Shown: one piece after another, positions 1 to 6,453 of the stretch | Numbering within the stretch: position 1 is the stretch's first letter | Layout: each line of letters opens with the position of its first letter | Assembly (NCBI GenBank): GCA_036381125.1 | Contig: DASVDK010000151.1 | Location: 1 to 26,883 of the forward strand | Length of the DNA stretch: 26,883 nucleotides | Source of the DNA: DASVDK01 sp036381125 [NCBI: Thermodesulfobacteriota bacterium] | Lineage (GTDB): Bacteria; DASVDK01 | Direction: 5' to 3' | Made by a program: the position numbers and the translations under genes | The notes under the pieces: generated by a model | Told to the model about the DNA's origin: nothing | The model's database searches: none | The model's input: only the letters and a program-made list of their open reading frames with translations

Positions 1-1006
1 CCGGCGCGAGGCGCCGCGCCTCGGCCTCCACGGCCGGCCCGAGGGTGACCGGCTCCCCGGGGGCCGGCGCCTCGCCCGCGTCGAGCCGCGCGAGGGCGAG
101 GAGGGCGGAGGTGAGCCGCGTGAGGCGCCCCACCTCCTCGAGGCCCGAGCGGAGCGCCGCCGCGTACGCCTCGGCCGTCCGGGGGCGCCGGAGCGTGACC
201 TCGATCTCGGTGCGCAGGCGCGACAGCGGCGAGCGGAGTTCGTGCGAGGCGTCCGCGGTGAACCGGCGCTGCGCCTCGACGCCCCGCTCGATGCGCGCCA
301 GCATCTCGTTGAGCGTCGTGACGAGCCGGCCGACCTCGTCCCGGGTGCCGGGATGGGGCAGGCGCGAGGCGAGGCTCGACTCGCCGATCTCGCGCGCCTT
401 GGCCACCACGTCGTCGATGGGCCGGAGCGCGCGGCGGGCGAGGAGGGCCCCGGAGGCCACGACGGCGACCAGGATCGCCGCGGCGGCCCCGGCGAAGAGG
501 AGGCGCGCCGTCCGGAGCGCGGCGAGGGAGGACGACAGCGGCGTCGCGACCTGGATCGCGTAGCGCAGGCGGCCCCGCGAGGCGACCGGGAGGGAGACCA
601 TCCGCAGCGGCTCGCCGGCCGGGCCGGCCGCCGTCTCGAAGACCGGCCGCCCCTCGGCGAGTCGTGCGAAGAGGGTGCGGCTCACCGGGAGCGCGCCGCC
701 GGACAGGCTCGCGCTCCGGTCGATCACGCGCCCGCCCGACGAGACGATCTGGGCGAGCGCGTCGGCCCGCATGGGCGGCGCCTGCTCGGCCGCGTGGGCG
801 CCGCGCAGGCGGGGCGCCTCGTCGTCGTCATCGTCGAGCGCCAGGGCCGCCTCGGCCTGGGCGGTGGCGAGCAGGCGCGCATCGACCTGGTCGCCGACCG
901 CGCGCACGAGGAGGCGATCGGCGACGAGCGCCGTCAGGATCAGGATCGCGGCCACGACGAAGCCGTGCCAGACGGCGAGGCGGGCCCTGAGCCCCGCGCG
1001 CCTCAC
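1..1006 (-). CDS. Sensor histidine kinase, two-component system (C-terminus beyond window)
   Basis: Membrane sensor kinase that would phosphorylate the response regulator encoded just upstream. Reading the minus strand from a GTG at 1006 gives about 335 residues before the window edge. It starts MRRAGLRARLAVWHG, followed by a first hydrophobic segment (about 12-32) and a periplasmic-type stretch holding five consecutive Asp (58-62). A second membrane segment lies near 165-185, then a HAMP-like region with RPIDDVV. The H-box (TADASHELRSPLSRLR) has the phospho-acceptor His at about residue 255. The HATPase domain lies outside the window, so catalytic completeness cannot be judged. The GTG overlaps the stop of the regulator gene, indicating translational coupling. 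The signal sensed is unknown; the acidic patch could bind a cation, which is inference. Confidence 0.9.
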   Translation of the reverse strand, partial: MRRAGLRARLAVWHGFVVAAILILTALVADRLLVRAVGDQVDARLLATAQAEAALALDDDDDEAPRLRGAHAAEQAPPMRADALAQIVSSGGRVIDRSASLSGGALPVSRTLFARLAEGRPVFETAAGPAGEPLRMVSLPVASRGRLRYAIQVATPLSSSLAALRTARLLFAGAAAAILVAVVASGALLARRALRPIDDVVAKAREIGESSLASRLPHPGTRDEVGRLVTTLNEMLARIERGVEAQRRFTADASHELRSPLSRLRTEIEVTLRRPRTAEAYAAALRSGLEEVGRLTRLTSALLALARLDAGEAPAPGEPVTLGPAVEAEARRLAP

Positions 1007-1680
1007 TCGGGGTCGGCCGCGAGCCGGTAGCCGCGGCCCCTCACGGTCCGGATCAGGGGGAGCGCCGCGCCGCGGTCGACCTTCTTCCTGAGGTGGCTCA
1101 CGTGCACGTCGACGAGGTTGGTCAGGTTGTCCGTCTCGTCTTCCCAGACGTGCTCGACGAGCCGTGTCCGGCTGACGACCTTGCCGGCGTGCCGCATCAG
1201 GTACTCGAGGATCGCGTACTCCCGAGGGGTGAGGTCCACGCGCCGGCCGCCGCGCGTGACGAGATGGCTCGCCGGGTCGAGGCGCAGGTCGCCGACCGCG
1301 AGCACGGGGGCGCGCGGCCCCTCGCCGCGCCGCAGGAGGGCCCGGATCCGCGCCAGCAGCTCGCCGAAGGCGAACGGCTTGACGAGGTAGTCGTCGGCGC
1401 CGGCGTCGAGGCCGGCGATGCGATCGGCGACCGCGTCCTTCGCCGTGAGCATGAGGATCGGCGCCGTCGACCCCTCGGCGCGCAGGCGCCGGCAGACCTC
1501 GATGCCCGGCGTCCCCGGCAGCAGCCAGTCGAGGATGACGAGATCGTGCTCGGCCAGGGCCGCGCGCTCCTCCGCCTCGTCGCCCGTTGCCGCGACGTCC
1601 ACCACGAACCCCTCCTCCTCGAGGCCCCGCTCGAGGAGGAGGGCCGCCTTCGGATCGTCCTCGACGAGTAGGAGACGCAT
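1003..1680 (-). CDS. OmpR/PhoB-family response regulator
   Basis: DNA-binding response regulator of 225 residues, the normal length for the OmpR family. The receiver domain (1-115) has the acidic pair D8/D9, phospho-acceptor D51 (in VILDWLLPG), T79 and K101 (in YLVKPF). A winged-helix output domain occupies about 128-222 and ends with the typical RTVRGRGYRL hairpin. The ATG at 1680 is preceded by a GAGGTGA ribosome binding site. The stop overlaps the GTG of the partner kinase, so regulator and kinase form one operon. Target genes are not evident; the closest gene upstream on the same strand is a broken DUF6448-like gene. Confidence 0.95.
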   Translation of the reverse strand: MRLLLVEDDPKAALLLERGLEEEGFVVDVAATGDEAEERAALAEHDLVILDWLLPGTPGIEVCRRLRAEGSTAPILMLTAKDAVADRIAGLDAGADDYLVKPFAFGELLARIRALLRRGEGPRAPVLAVGDLRLDPASHLVTRGGRRVDLTPREYAILEYLMRHAGKVVSRTRLVEHVWEDETDNLTNLVDVHVSHLRKKVDRGAALPLIRTVRGRGYRLAADPE

Positions 1681-1776
1681 GGAGCCGTCACCTCGGCATG
1701 CAACCGGGGGGCCAAGGGGGCCCGCGCCGCAGGTTGCCGTTTCCGCTCGGGATCTCCGGGCGACGACGTGAAAGGG

Positions 1777-1796
1777 GTGGGGCGCCTGCGCCCCAC
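1777..1796 (-). terminator. Perfect GC-rich hairpin, possible terminator after the DUF6448 remnant
   Basis: The sequence GTGGGGCGC-CT-GCGCCCCAC is a perfect 9-bp inverted repeat with a 2-base centre. It lies between the stop of the DUF6448 remnant and the start of the response regulator, both on the minus strand. On that strand it is followed by CCCTTTCAC, only a weak T-run, so termination would be inefficient. It could instead be a dyad operator for the two-component operon. Confidence 0.4.
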
Positions 1797-1821
1797 GAGC
1801 GGCGCAGGTGCCCCGGTCGGC

Positions 1822-2204
1822 TTACTCGGCGTGACCGGCGCCCTTCGCGGCCGCGTGGATCCCCTCCACGTAGCCGACGAACCCGAGTTCGGCGCTCACC
1901 CGCTCGCGGGCGGCCTGGACGCCGCTCCGGGACGCAGGCGTCTTCGTCGCGGCCGACCTCGCCATTGCCTCCTCGAAGCGATGCGTGATGCCGTGGCTTA
2001 CCGCGCCGGTAAGGAGCCCCCTGACCTCGCCGACGTCACCGGTCTCGAGGGCCCGCTCGGCCGGTCGGCGAGGGCCTTCGCCTCCGCGCCCTTGCCGCGG
2101 ACGGCGAGCGCCTGCTCGTAGGCGGCGACGAGTTCGGCCTCGGCCTCGGCCGGGGCGTAGGGGAGGACCAGGTTCACGTTCTTCGCGTCGAGCGCCTCGA
2201 CCAT
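1822..2204 (-). pseudogene. DUF6448-family protein, internally deleted and frameshifted
   Basis: From an ATG at 2204 the minus strand reads MVEALDAKNVNLVLPYAP, then AEAEAELVAAYEQALAVRGK, then GAEAKALADR. This resembles the N-terminal half of DUF6448 proteins (NVNLVL..., LAVR...EAKELAD). Right after ALADR the frame is lost. A second frame continues AERALETGDVGEVRGLLTGA, then VSHGITHRFEEAMARS, and ends GFVGYVEGIHAAAKGAGHAE with a TAA at 1822, matching the family C-terminus. The middle segment of the family (about 30 residues, around YFFETLVRIHRAGEGAPYTG) is missing at the join near 2055-2065. The signal peptide and HCDTMDGP start are also absent. The family assignment is from memory of the pattern; the two-frame structure is seen directly. 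Function of the family is unknown. Confidence 0.7.
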
Positions 2205-2266
2205 CGTTCGTGTTGACCGCTCGGACCGGCGTGCCGGGCAGTCGAGCCCGGCAGGCCGCCCGATTG

Positions 2267-2316
2267 CGCCCTGACGGTACGGCAGGGGCGGCGCAGGGTC
2301 TGCGACCGGAGTCGCC
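2267..2316 (-). promoter_or_regulatory. Crp/Fnr-type operator and promoter upstream of the DUF6448 remnant
   Basis: On the plus strand 2301-2316 reads TGCGA-CCGGAG-TCGCC, two half-sites around a 6-bp spacer with the GA-N6-TC core used by Crp/Fnr proteins. On the minus strand a -10-like TACCGT lies at 2279-2274, predicting a start near 2267 and placing the operator centre at -41.5 (class II position). The same 16 bases (2299-2314) recur at 2884-2899 upstream of the hemerythrin gene with identical spacing to a TANCNT hexamer. No -35 box is visible, as expected for an activated promoter. Confidence 0.5.
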
Positions 2317-2352
2317 CGGGCGGTCGCCCTCACGGCTGATCGTCGTCCACGG

Positions 2353-2802
2353 TCACCGCCCGAGCGTCGCCTTCAGGTAGCGGCCGACCAGGATGGCCGC
2401 GGGGTAGAGGACGGCCTCCTCCGTCTGCGCGTGCAGCACGAGCTTCCCGGCGAAGTCCGCGACGTCGGGTCTCCCCTCCTGTCGGGCCGCCTCGGCCAGC
2501 GCGTCGAGCGCCGCGACGATCCGGCCGTGCTCGGTGAGCATCCGCGGCAGCTCGGCCTCGAGGGCGTCCGTCAGCGGCAGGACGGCGGCCATGTCGGGCG
2601 TCGCCTCGCCGGTCGCGAGCCGCGCGAGCAGGCCGAGGGGCGGCGTGGCGATCTGCTCCTCGCGGACGAAGTGGGGATGGAGGACCTCGGCGACGGCCTT
2701 CGCGGCCTGGCCGATGCGGCCTCCCGCATTGATGGCATCGACGAGGCTCCTGTGGAGCGCCTCGTGCTCGAGGGCAAGCGGCTTCGGGGCTTCGAACGTC
2801 AT
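2353..2802 (-). CDS. Hemerythrin HHE-domain protein
   Basis: Predicted cytoplasmic non-heme di-iron protein of 149 residues, one four-helix hemerythrin-like domain. Candidate iron ligands sit in LALEHEALHRSL, VLHPHFVREE, MLTEHGRIVAAL and LVLHAQTEEAVLYP, the usual H...HxxxE...H...HxxxE spread. Such proteins bind O2 or NO, or take part in nitrosative-stress repair; which applies here is not decidable. An upstream in-frame start would give a 222-residue product, but the ATG at 2802 has an AGGAG site at 2815-2811 and fits the domain, so it is preferred. The gene diverges from a Crp/Fnr regulator and has a Crp-like site 80-100 bp upstream. With nrfHA nearby, a role in NO or nitrite metabolism is likely (inference). 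Confidence 0.88.
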   Translation of the reverse strand: MTFEAPKPLALEHEALHRSLVDAINAGGRIGQAAKAVAEVLHPHFVREEQIATPPLGLLARLATGEATPDMAAVLPLTDALEAELPRMLTEHGRIVAALDALAEAARQEGRPDVADFAGKLVLHAQTEEAVLYPAAILVGRYLKATLGR

Positions 2803-2826
2803 GGTCTGGTCTCCTCGACGAGCTTC

Positions 2827-2849
2827 GCCGGGCCGGGTGCCGGCCCGGC
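2827..2849 (-). promoter_or_regulatory. Perfect 9-bp hairpin in the hemerythrin leader
   Basis: GCCGGGCCG-GGTGC-CGGCCCGGC is a perfect inverted repeat between the predicted start (about 2852) and the AGGAG ribosome site (2815-2811). If the start is right, the mRNA begins almost directly with this stem. It could protect the 5' end or affect initiation. It lacks a T-run and is not a normal terminator. Confidence 0.45.
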
Positions 2850-2851
2850 TT

Positions 2852-2901
2852 CGTGGCCATGCTAGAGCGTCCACCTCCCCGGTTCTGCGACCGGAGTCGT
2901 G
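2852..2901 (-). promoter_or_regulatory. Crp/Fnr-type operator and promoter of the hemerythrin gene
   Basis: On the plus strand 2886-2901 reads TGCGA-CCGGAG-TCGTG, an inverted repeat with the GA-N6-TC core. On the minus strand a TAGCAT -10 candidate lies at 2864-2859, giving a start near 2852 and an operator centre at -41.5. The element matches that at 2301-2316. The likely binder is the Crp/Fnr regulator encoded divergently at 3061, whose recognition helix has R200, E201 and R205, the R-E-x3-R pattern of Crp. Binding is inferred. Confidence 0.55.
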
Positions 2902-3060
2902 CACGGGCGAGGATGTTGCATGCGCGTGCTGCGACGGTGGGGGTGGGCGACCGCTCTTTCCAGGGGAAAGGGACGAGCAGGGCGCCCGGAGGCGGGTTGC
3001 GGGGACGCCGGGACGCGGCACGACGGCCGCGCCGGGTCAACCCGACGCAGTGAGGTCCAC

Positions 3061-3792
3061 ATGTCCCAGCCCGCGGAAAGGGTCGGCCGGGTGCTGTCGC
3101 CCGAAGTGCTGCGAGGCATCCCGTACTTCGCCGAAGTCGACGCCGCCGGCCGCGAGGCGCTTGCCAGGGCGGCCCGGCTCCAGGGCTACCGGGCGGGCGA
3201 GGTCGTCCTGCTCGAGGGGGCACCCTGCCGCGGGCTCTACGTGGTGGTCGAAGGGCGGGTGAAGGTCTACAAGGCGTCGGCCGACGGGAAGGAGCAGGTG
3301 CTGCGCATCCTCGGTCCGGGGCGGACCTTCAACGACGTCCCCGTCTTCGACGGCGGGCCGAACCCCGGGAGCGTGGCCGCCCTCGAGCGCACGACCGTCG
3401 CGCTCCTGCCGAAGGCGGAGGTCCTCGCGTTGCTCGATCGCGACCCGAAGGTGGCGAAGGCCGTGATCAGGGTCCTGGCCGCACGGCTGCGCGCCCTCAC
3501 GGTGGTCATCGAGGACCTCTCGTTGCGGAGCGTCGTGGCCCGCGTGGCCAGGCTCCTCCTCGACTGCACGCGCGGACAGCCGGCGCTCGTCGAGGGCCCG
3601 GAGGGGGCCTGCGCGCGCCTCACCCAGCAGCAGCTCGCGGCGATGACCGGTTCGGTCCGGGAAGTCGTGCAGCGAGCCCTCAAGACCCTCGAGCGCGACG
3701 GCGCCATCCGGCTCGAGCGGGCGCGCGTGATCGTGCTCGACCCGGACGCCCTCGCACGGTGGGCCGAGGCGGACGGCCGGGGGGGCCGGTGA
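3061..3792 (+). CDS. Crp/Fnr-family transcriptional regulator
   Basis: DNA-binding activator/repressor of 243 residues. An N-terminal cyclic-nucleotide-type beta-barrel spans about 20-135 (GLYVVVEGRVKVYK, ILGPGRTFNDVPVFDGGPNPGS), followed by a dimerisation helix (137-165) and a C-terminal winged helix (about 170-236). The recognition helix SVREVVQRALKTL has R200, E201 and R205 in the same spacing as E. coli Crp R180, E181 and R185. There is no N-terminal Cys cluster, so this is not a [4Fe-4S] Fnr; an Nnr/Dnr-like (NO) or other effector is possible. The ATG at 3061 follows GTGAGG at about 7 bases. It diverges from the hemerythrin gene and sits 76 bp before nrfH, so it probably controls both (inference). 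Confidence 0.92.
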   Translation: MSQPAERVGRVLSPEVLRGIPYFAEVDAAGREALARAARLQGYRAGEVVLLEGAPCRGLYVVVEGRVKVYKASADGKEQVLRILGPGRTFNDVPVFDGGPNPGSVAALERTTVALLPKAEVLALLDRDPKVAKAVIRVLAARLRALTVVIEDLSLRSVVARVARLLLDCTRGQPALVEGPEGACARLTQQQLAAMTGSVREVVQRALKTLERDGAIRLERARVIVLDPDALARWAEADGRGGR

Positions 3793-3829
3793 GCCGCCCG
3801 TCGGGAGGCGCGACCGCCGCGAGGGGGAT

Positions 3830-3856
3830 TTGCCTCTCCTGCGCACGCTGTAGTAA
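3830..3856 (+). promoter_or_regulatory. Possible promoter for nrfHA
   Basis: TTGCCT (3830-3835) and TAGTAA (3851-3856) are separated by 15 bases, slightly short for a sigma-70 promoter. The ATG of nrfH begins 12 bases after the -10 candidate, so the leader would be only a few bases. No clear copy of the Crp-like operator seen at 2301 and 2886 was found here. The 76-bp gap after the regulator also allows readthrough. Confidence 0.35.
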
Positions 3857-3868
3857 CGTCGCAGCGCG

Positions 3869-4330
3869 ATGCCTGCGCGACGCCTGTCCGTTCCGACGGT
3901 CGTGGTCGCCGTCCTCGCCGGCCTCGCCGTGGGGGTGGGCGCGTACACGTTCGTCTACGCGAAGGGTGCCTCCTACCTCACGAACGACCCCGAAGCCTGC
4001 GCCAACTGCCACATCATGAACGAGCAGTTCTCGGGCTGGGTCAAGTCGAGCCACCGGTCGGTCGCGGTCTGCAACGACTGCCACACCCCGTCGGGGCTCG
4101 TCGCGAAGTACGCCGTCAAGGCGGAGAACGGCTTCCGCCACGCGTTCGCCTTCACGACCGGCCGGTTCCACGAGCCGATCCGGATCACCCCTCGCAACCG
4201 GGCGGTCACGGAGTCCGCCTGCCGGAAGTGCCACGCCGACATCGTGGCCGCCATCGAGGGGCCGCCGGGCGTGGACGCGAAGCCGCTCGCCTGCATCCGC
4301 TGCCACCGATCCGTCGGACACCTGGAGTGA
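3869..4330 (+). CDS. nrfH: NrfH-type tetraheme cytochrome c, quinol dehydrogenase subunit
   Basis: Membrane-anchored tetraheme cytochrome of 153 residues that takes electrons from menaquinol and passes them to NrfA. One N-terminal membrane helix (about 8-30) is followed by four CXXCH motifs: CANCH (44-48), CNDCH (68-72), CRKCH (118-122) and CIRCH (142-146). Met50, two residues after the first motif, matches the unusual heme-1 Met ligand described in NrfH. The length agrees with NrfH rather than the longer NapC/NirT. It is followed after 9 bp by nrfA, which confirms the pairing. It would act on the outer face of the cytoplasmic membrane. Confidence 0.95.
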   Translation: MPARRLSVPTVVVAVLAGLAVGVGAYTFVYAKGASYLTNDPEACANCHIMNEQFSGWVKSSHRSVAVCNDCHTPSGLVAKYAVKAENGFRHAFAFTTGRFHEPIRITPRNRAVTESACRKCHADIVAAIEGPPGVDAKPLACIRCHRSVGHLE

Positions 4331-4339
4331 GGGACGCTC

Positions 4340-5725
4340 ATGGCCGGAAACCGCGCCCGAAGGACCGCCCTGATCGCCGGCATCGTCGCCGTGACCGCCC
4401 TGGCGGCGGTCGGCGCCGTCGCCCTGCTCGTGAACGTCTTCGAGCGCAAGCAGGAGGCCCGCAACCCGTTCTACCGGGTCGTCGAGCTCACCGACGACAC
4501 CGTCGATCCGGCCGTCTGGGGGAAGAACTTCCCGCTCCAGTACGACGGCTACATCCGGACGGTGGACCAGGTCCGCACCCGCTACGGCGGCAGCGAGGCA
4601 GTGCCCCGCACCCCGACCGACGCCGACCCGCGCTCGATCGTGGCGCAGTCGCGACTCGAGGAGGATCCGCGGCTGAAGACGATGTGGGCCGGGTACGCCT
4701 TCTCGAGGGACTTTCGCGAGGAGCGCGGGCACGCGTACATGTTCCTCGACCAGATCTACACCGAGCGGCAGAAGGTCGCGCAGCAGCCCGGCACCTGCCT
4801 CAACTGCCACGCGTCGACCTACGCGGCCTACAAGGCGGCGGGGGGCGGCGACCTGGTCAAGGGCTTCGAGCTGGTCAACCGGATGCCGTACCAGGAGGCG
4901 CGCAAGCTGGTCGAGCACCCGGTCGCGTGCATCGACTGCCACGACCCGGGGACCATGCAGCTCCGGGTGACCCGTCCGGCCTTCATGGAGGGCATCCGCG
5001 CGGTCAAGGCGGCGCAGGGGGTCGAGGGCTACGACGTGAACCGCGACGCCTCGCGCCAGGAGATGCGGGCGTACGTCTGCGGCCAGTGTCACGTCGAGTA
5101 CTACTTCAGGGGCGACGAGAAGCGGCTCGTCTTCCCGTGGACCAAGGGGCTCAAGGTCGAGGAGATCCAGGCCTACTACGACGAGATCGGCTTCAAGGAC
5201 TGGGTGCACGCCGAGAGCGGAGCGCCGGTCCTCAAGGCGCAGCACCCCGAGTTCGAGATGTGGAGCCAGGGCATCCACGCGAGGTCCGGCGTGACCTGCG
5301 CCGACTGTCACATGCCCTACCAGCGCGTCGGCGCGCTCAAGATCAGCGACCACCACGTTCGCAGCCCGGTCCTCAACCTCAACAACGCCTGCCAGACCTG
5401 CCACAGGTGGTCGGAGGAGGAGCTGCGCCAGCGGGTCTTCACGATCCAGGACCGGACCTTCGCTATGCGCGGCCGCGCCATGGACGCGCTCGTCGCCCTG
5501 ATCGCCGACATCAAGGCCGCGAGAGAGGCCGGCGCCACCGACGCCGACCTCGCCGCGGCGCGCGACTTCCAGCGCAAGGCGCAGTTCCGGCTCGACTTCA
5601 TCGAGGCGGAGAACTCGATGGGCTTCCACGCGGACCAGGAGGCGGTCCGGATCCTCGGCGAGTCCATCGACTTCTCGCGCCAGGGCCAGGTCGCCGTCCG
5701 GGACGCGCGGCAGGCGCGGAAGTAG
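4340..5725 (+). CDS. nrfA: Ammonia-forming cytochrome c nitrite reductase, catalytic subunit (all-CXXCH)
   Basis: Pentaheme enzyme of 461 residues that reduces nitrite to ammonium with six electrons, at the periplasmic face and with NrfH. A hydrophobic N-terminal segment (9-31) serves as signal or anchor. Heme motifs are CLNCH (153-157), CIDCH (197-201), CGQCH (247-251), CADCH (320-324) and CQTCH (351-355). The first is the active-site heme by position, after RDFREERGHAY; most NrfA have CXXCK there, so this is the less common histidine variant. Family active-site and calcium-site residues are present in CGQCHVEYYF and VLKAQHPE, and the KISDHHVRSP block is conserved. The start follows GTGAGGGAC. 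nrfHA form an operon. Confidence 0.95.
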   Translation: MAGNRARRTALIAGIVAVTALAAVGAVALLVNVFERKQEARNPFYRVVELTDDTVDPAVWGKNFPLQYDGYIRTVDQVRTRYGGSEAVPRTPTDADPRSIVAQSRLEEDPRLKTMWAGYAFSRDFREERGHAYMFLDQIYTERQKVAQQPGTCLNCHASTYAAYKAAGGGDLVKGFELVNRMPYQEARKLVEHPVACIDCHDPGTMQLRVTRPAFMEGIRAVKAAQGVEGYDVNRDASRQEMRAYVCGQCHVEYYFRGDEKRLVFPWTKGLKVEEIQAYYDEIGFKDWVHAESGAPVLKAQHPEFEMWSQGIHARSGVTCADCHMPYQRVGALKISDHHVRSPVLNLNNACQTCHRWSEEELRQRVFTIQDRTFAMRGRAMDALVALIADIKAAREAGATDADLAAARDFQRKAQFRLDFIEAENSMGFHADQEAVRILGESIDFSRQGQVAVRDARQARK

Positions 5726-5780
5726 CGGGCGGGTCCGGCGCGCCCCGCGCGCCGGGCTCGCATTGCCGGGCCGATCGGCG

Positions 5781-5786
5781 TATGCT
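5781..5786 (+). promoter_or_regulatory. -10 box for a near-leaderless start of the DUF2238 gene
   Basis: TATGCT ends 9 bases before the GTG at 5796, so transcription would start at or next to the start codon. No convincing -35 was seen. The same hexamer in similar geometry precedes the LysR gene (8878-8873, minus). Confidence 0.4.
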
Positions 5787-5795
5787 CCCTGTTCC

Positions 5796-6425
5796 GTGAG
5801 CGCCGCGTCCGACCGCCCCCGCGCCGACTTCGGCAAGAACCGCCGCCTCAAGGCCATCGTCGGCGCGTACGCCGTCTGGTGGGTGCTCATGGCCGTCCGG
5901 CCGGTCTACCCGGCCGACTGGCTCCTCGAGAACCTGCTCGTCGTCCCGTTCGTGGCCGTCCTCGCCGGGACCTACCGCCGCTTCCCCCTCTCGGACCTGT
6001 CCTACGGCCTCGTGGCCCTCTTCCTCGCGCTCCACGCGGTCGGCGCGCACTACACCTACTCGGAGGTCCCCATCGGCGACTGGGCGCGCGAGGCCTTCGG
6101 GCTCTCGCGCAACCACTTCGACCGGGTGGTGCACCTGGCCTACGGGCTGCTCCTGGCCTACCCGGTGCGCGAGGTCCTCCAGCGCGCGGTGCGGGCGCGG
6201 GACGTCGTCGCCGATCTCCTGGCGCTCGGCGTGACGCTCGCCTCCAGCGCCCTCTACGAGCTGATCGAGTGGGGCGTGGCGGTCGTGGTCGACCCGGAAG
6301 CGGGCGCGGCCTACCTCGGCGCGCAGGGCGATCCGTGGGACGCGCAGAAGGACATGGCGCTCGCCGGGCTCGGCGCGGTCGTCGCGATGGTCGCGACGGC
6401 TGCCCGATGCGCGCGGCGACGGTGA
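5796..6425 (+). CDS. DUF2238 (YjdF-like) membrane protein
   Basis: Integral membrane protein of 209 residues from the GTG at 5796. Family signatures are present: YSEVPIGDW, the HFDRVVHLAYG block, ALYELIEWG, and GDPWDAQKDMALAGLGA near the C-terminus. About six membrane helices are predicted by eye. The molecular function of the family is not established. The reading frame opens at a TTG at 5763, but the GTG is chosen because a TATGCT box ends just before it and the length then fits the family. It is followed after 28 bp by an LctP-type permease on the same strand, so the two are probably cotranscribed, though no functional link is known. Confidence 0.85.
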   Translation: MSAASDRPRADFGKNRRLKAIVGAYAVWWVLMAVRPVYPADWLLENLLVVPFVAVLAGTYRRFPLSDLSYGLVALFLALHAVGAHYTYSEVPIGDWAREAFGLSRNHFDRVVHLAYGLLLAYPVREVLQRAVRARDVVADLLALGVTLASSALYELIEWGVAVVVDPEAGAAYLGAQGDPWDAQKDMALAGLGAVVAMVATAARCARRR

Positions 6426-6453
6426 GCGGCACGGACGGGGAGGGACCCTGGTC

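Noticed and set aside
3033-3044. CGGGT-CA-ACCCG dyad just upstream of the Crp/Fnr gene considered as an autoregulatory operator
   Set aside because: Short, lies over the leader rather than a promoter, and lacks the GA-N6-TC geometry; chance dyads are common at this GC content.
3061-3792. Regulator considered as oxygen-sensing Fnr
   Set aside because: There is no N-terminal cysteine cluster; the only Cys in the N-terminal half is C56.
3857-3864. TCGCAG next to the nrfH start considered as a third Crp-like operator
   Set aside because: Only one half-site is present and the GA-N6-TC core is missing; it also overlaps the predicted start of transcription.
3680-5890. 736-residue open frame on the minus strand
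   Set aside because: It is antisense to nrfH and nrfA, whose heme motifs are unmistakable; the product is Arg/Asp/Val-rich without domains, typical of GC-rich shadow frames.
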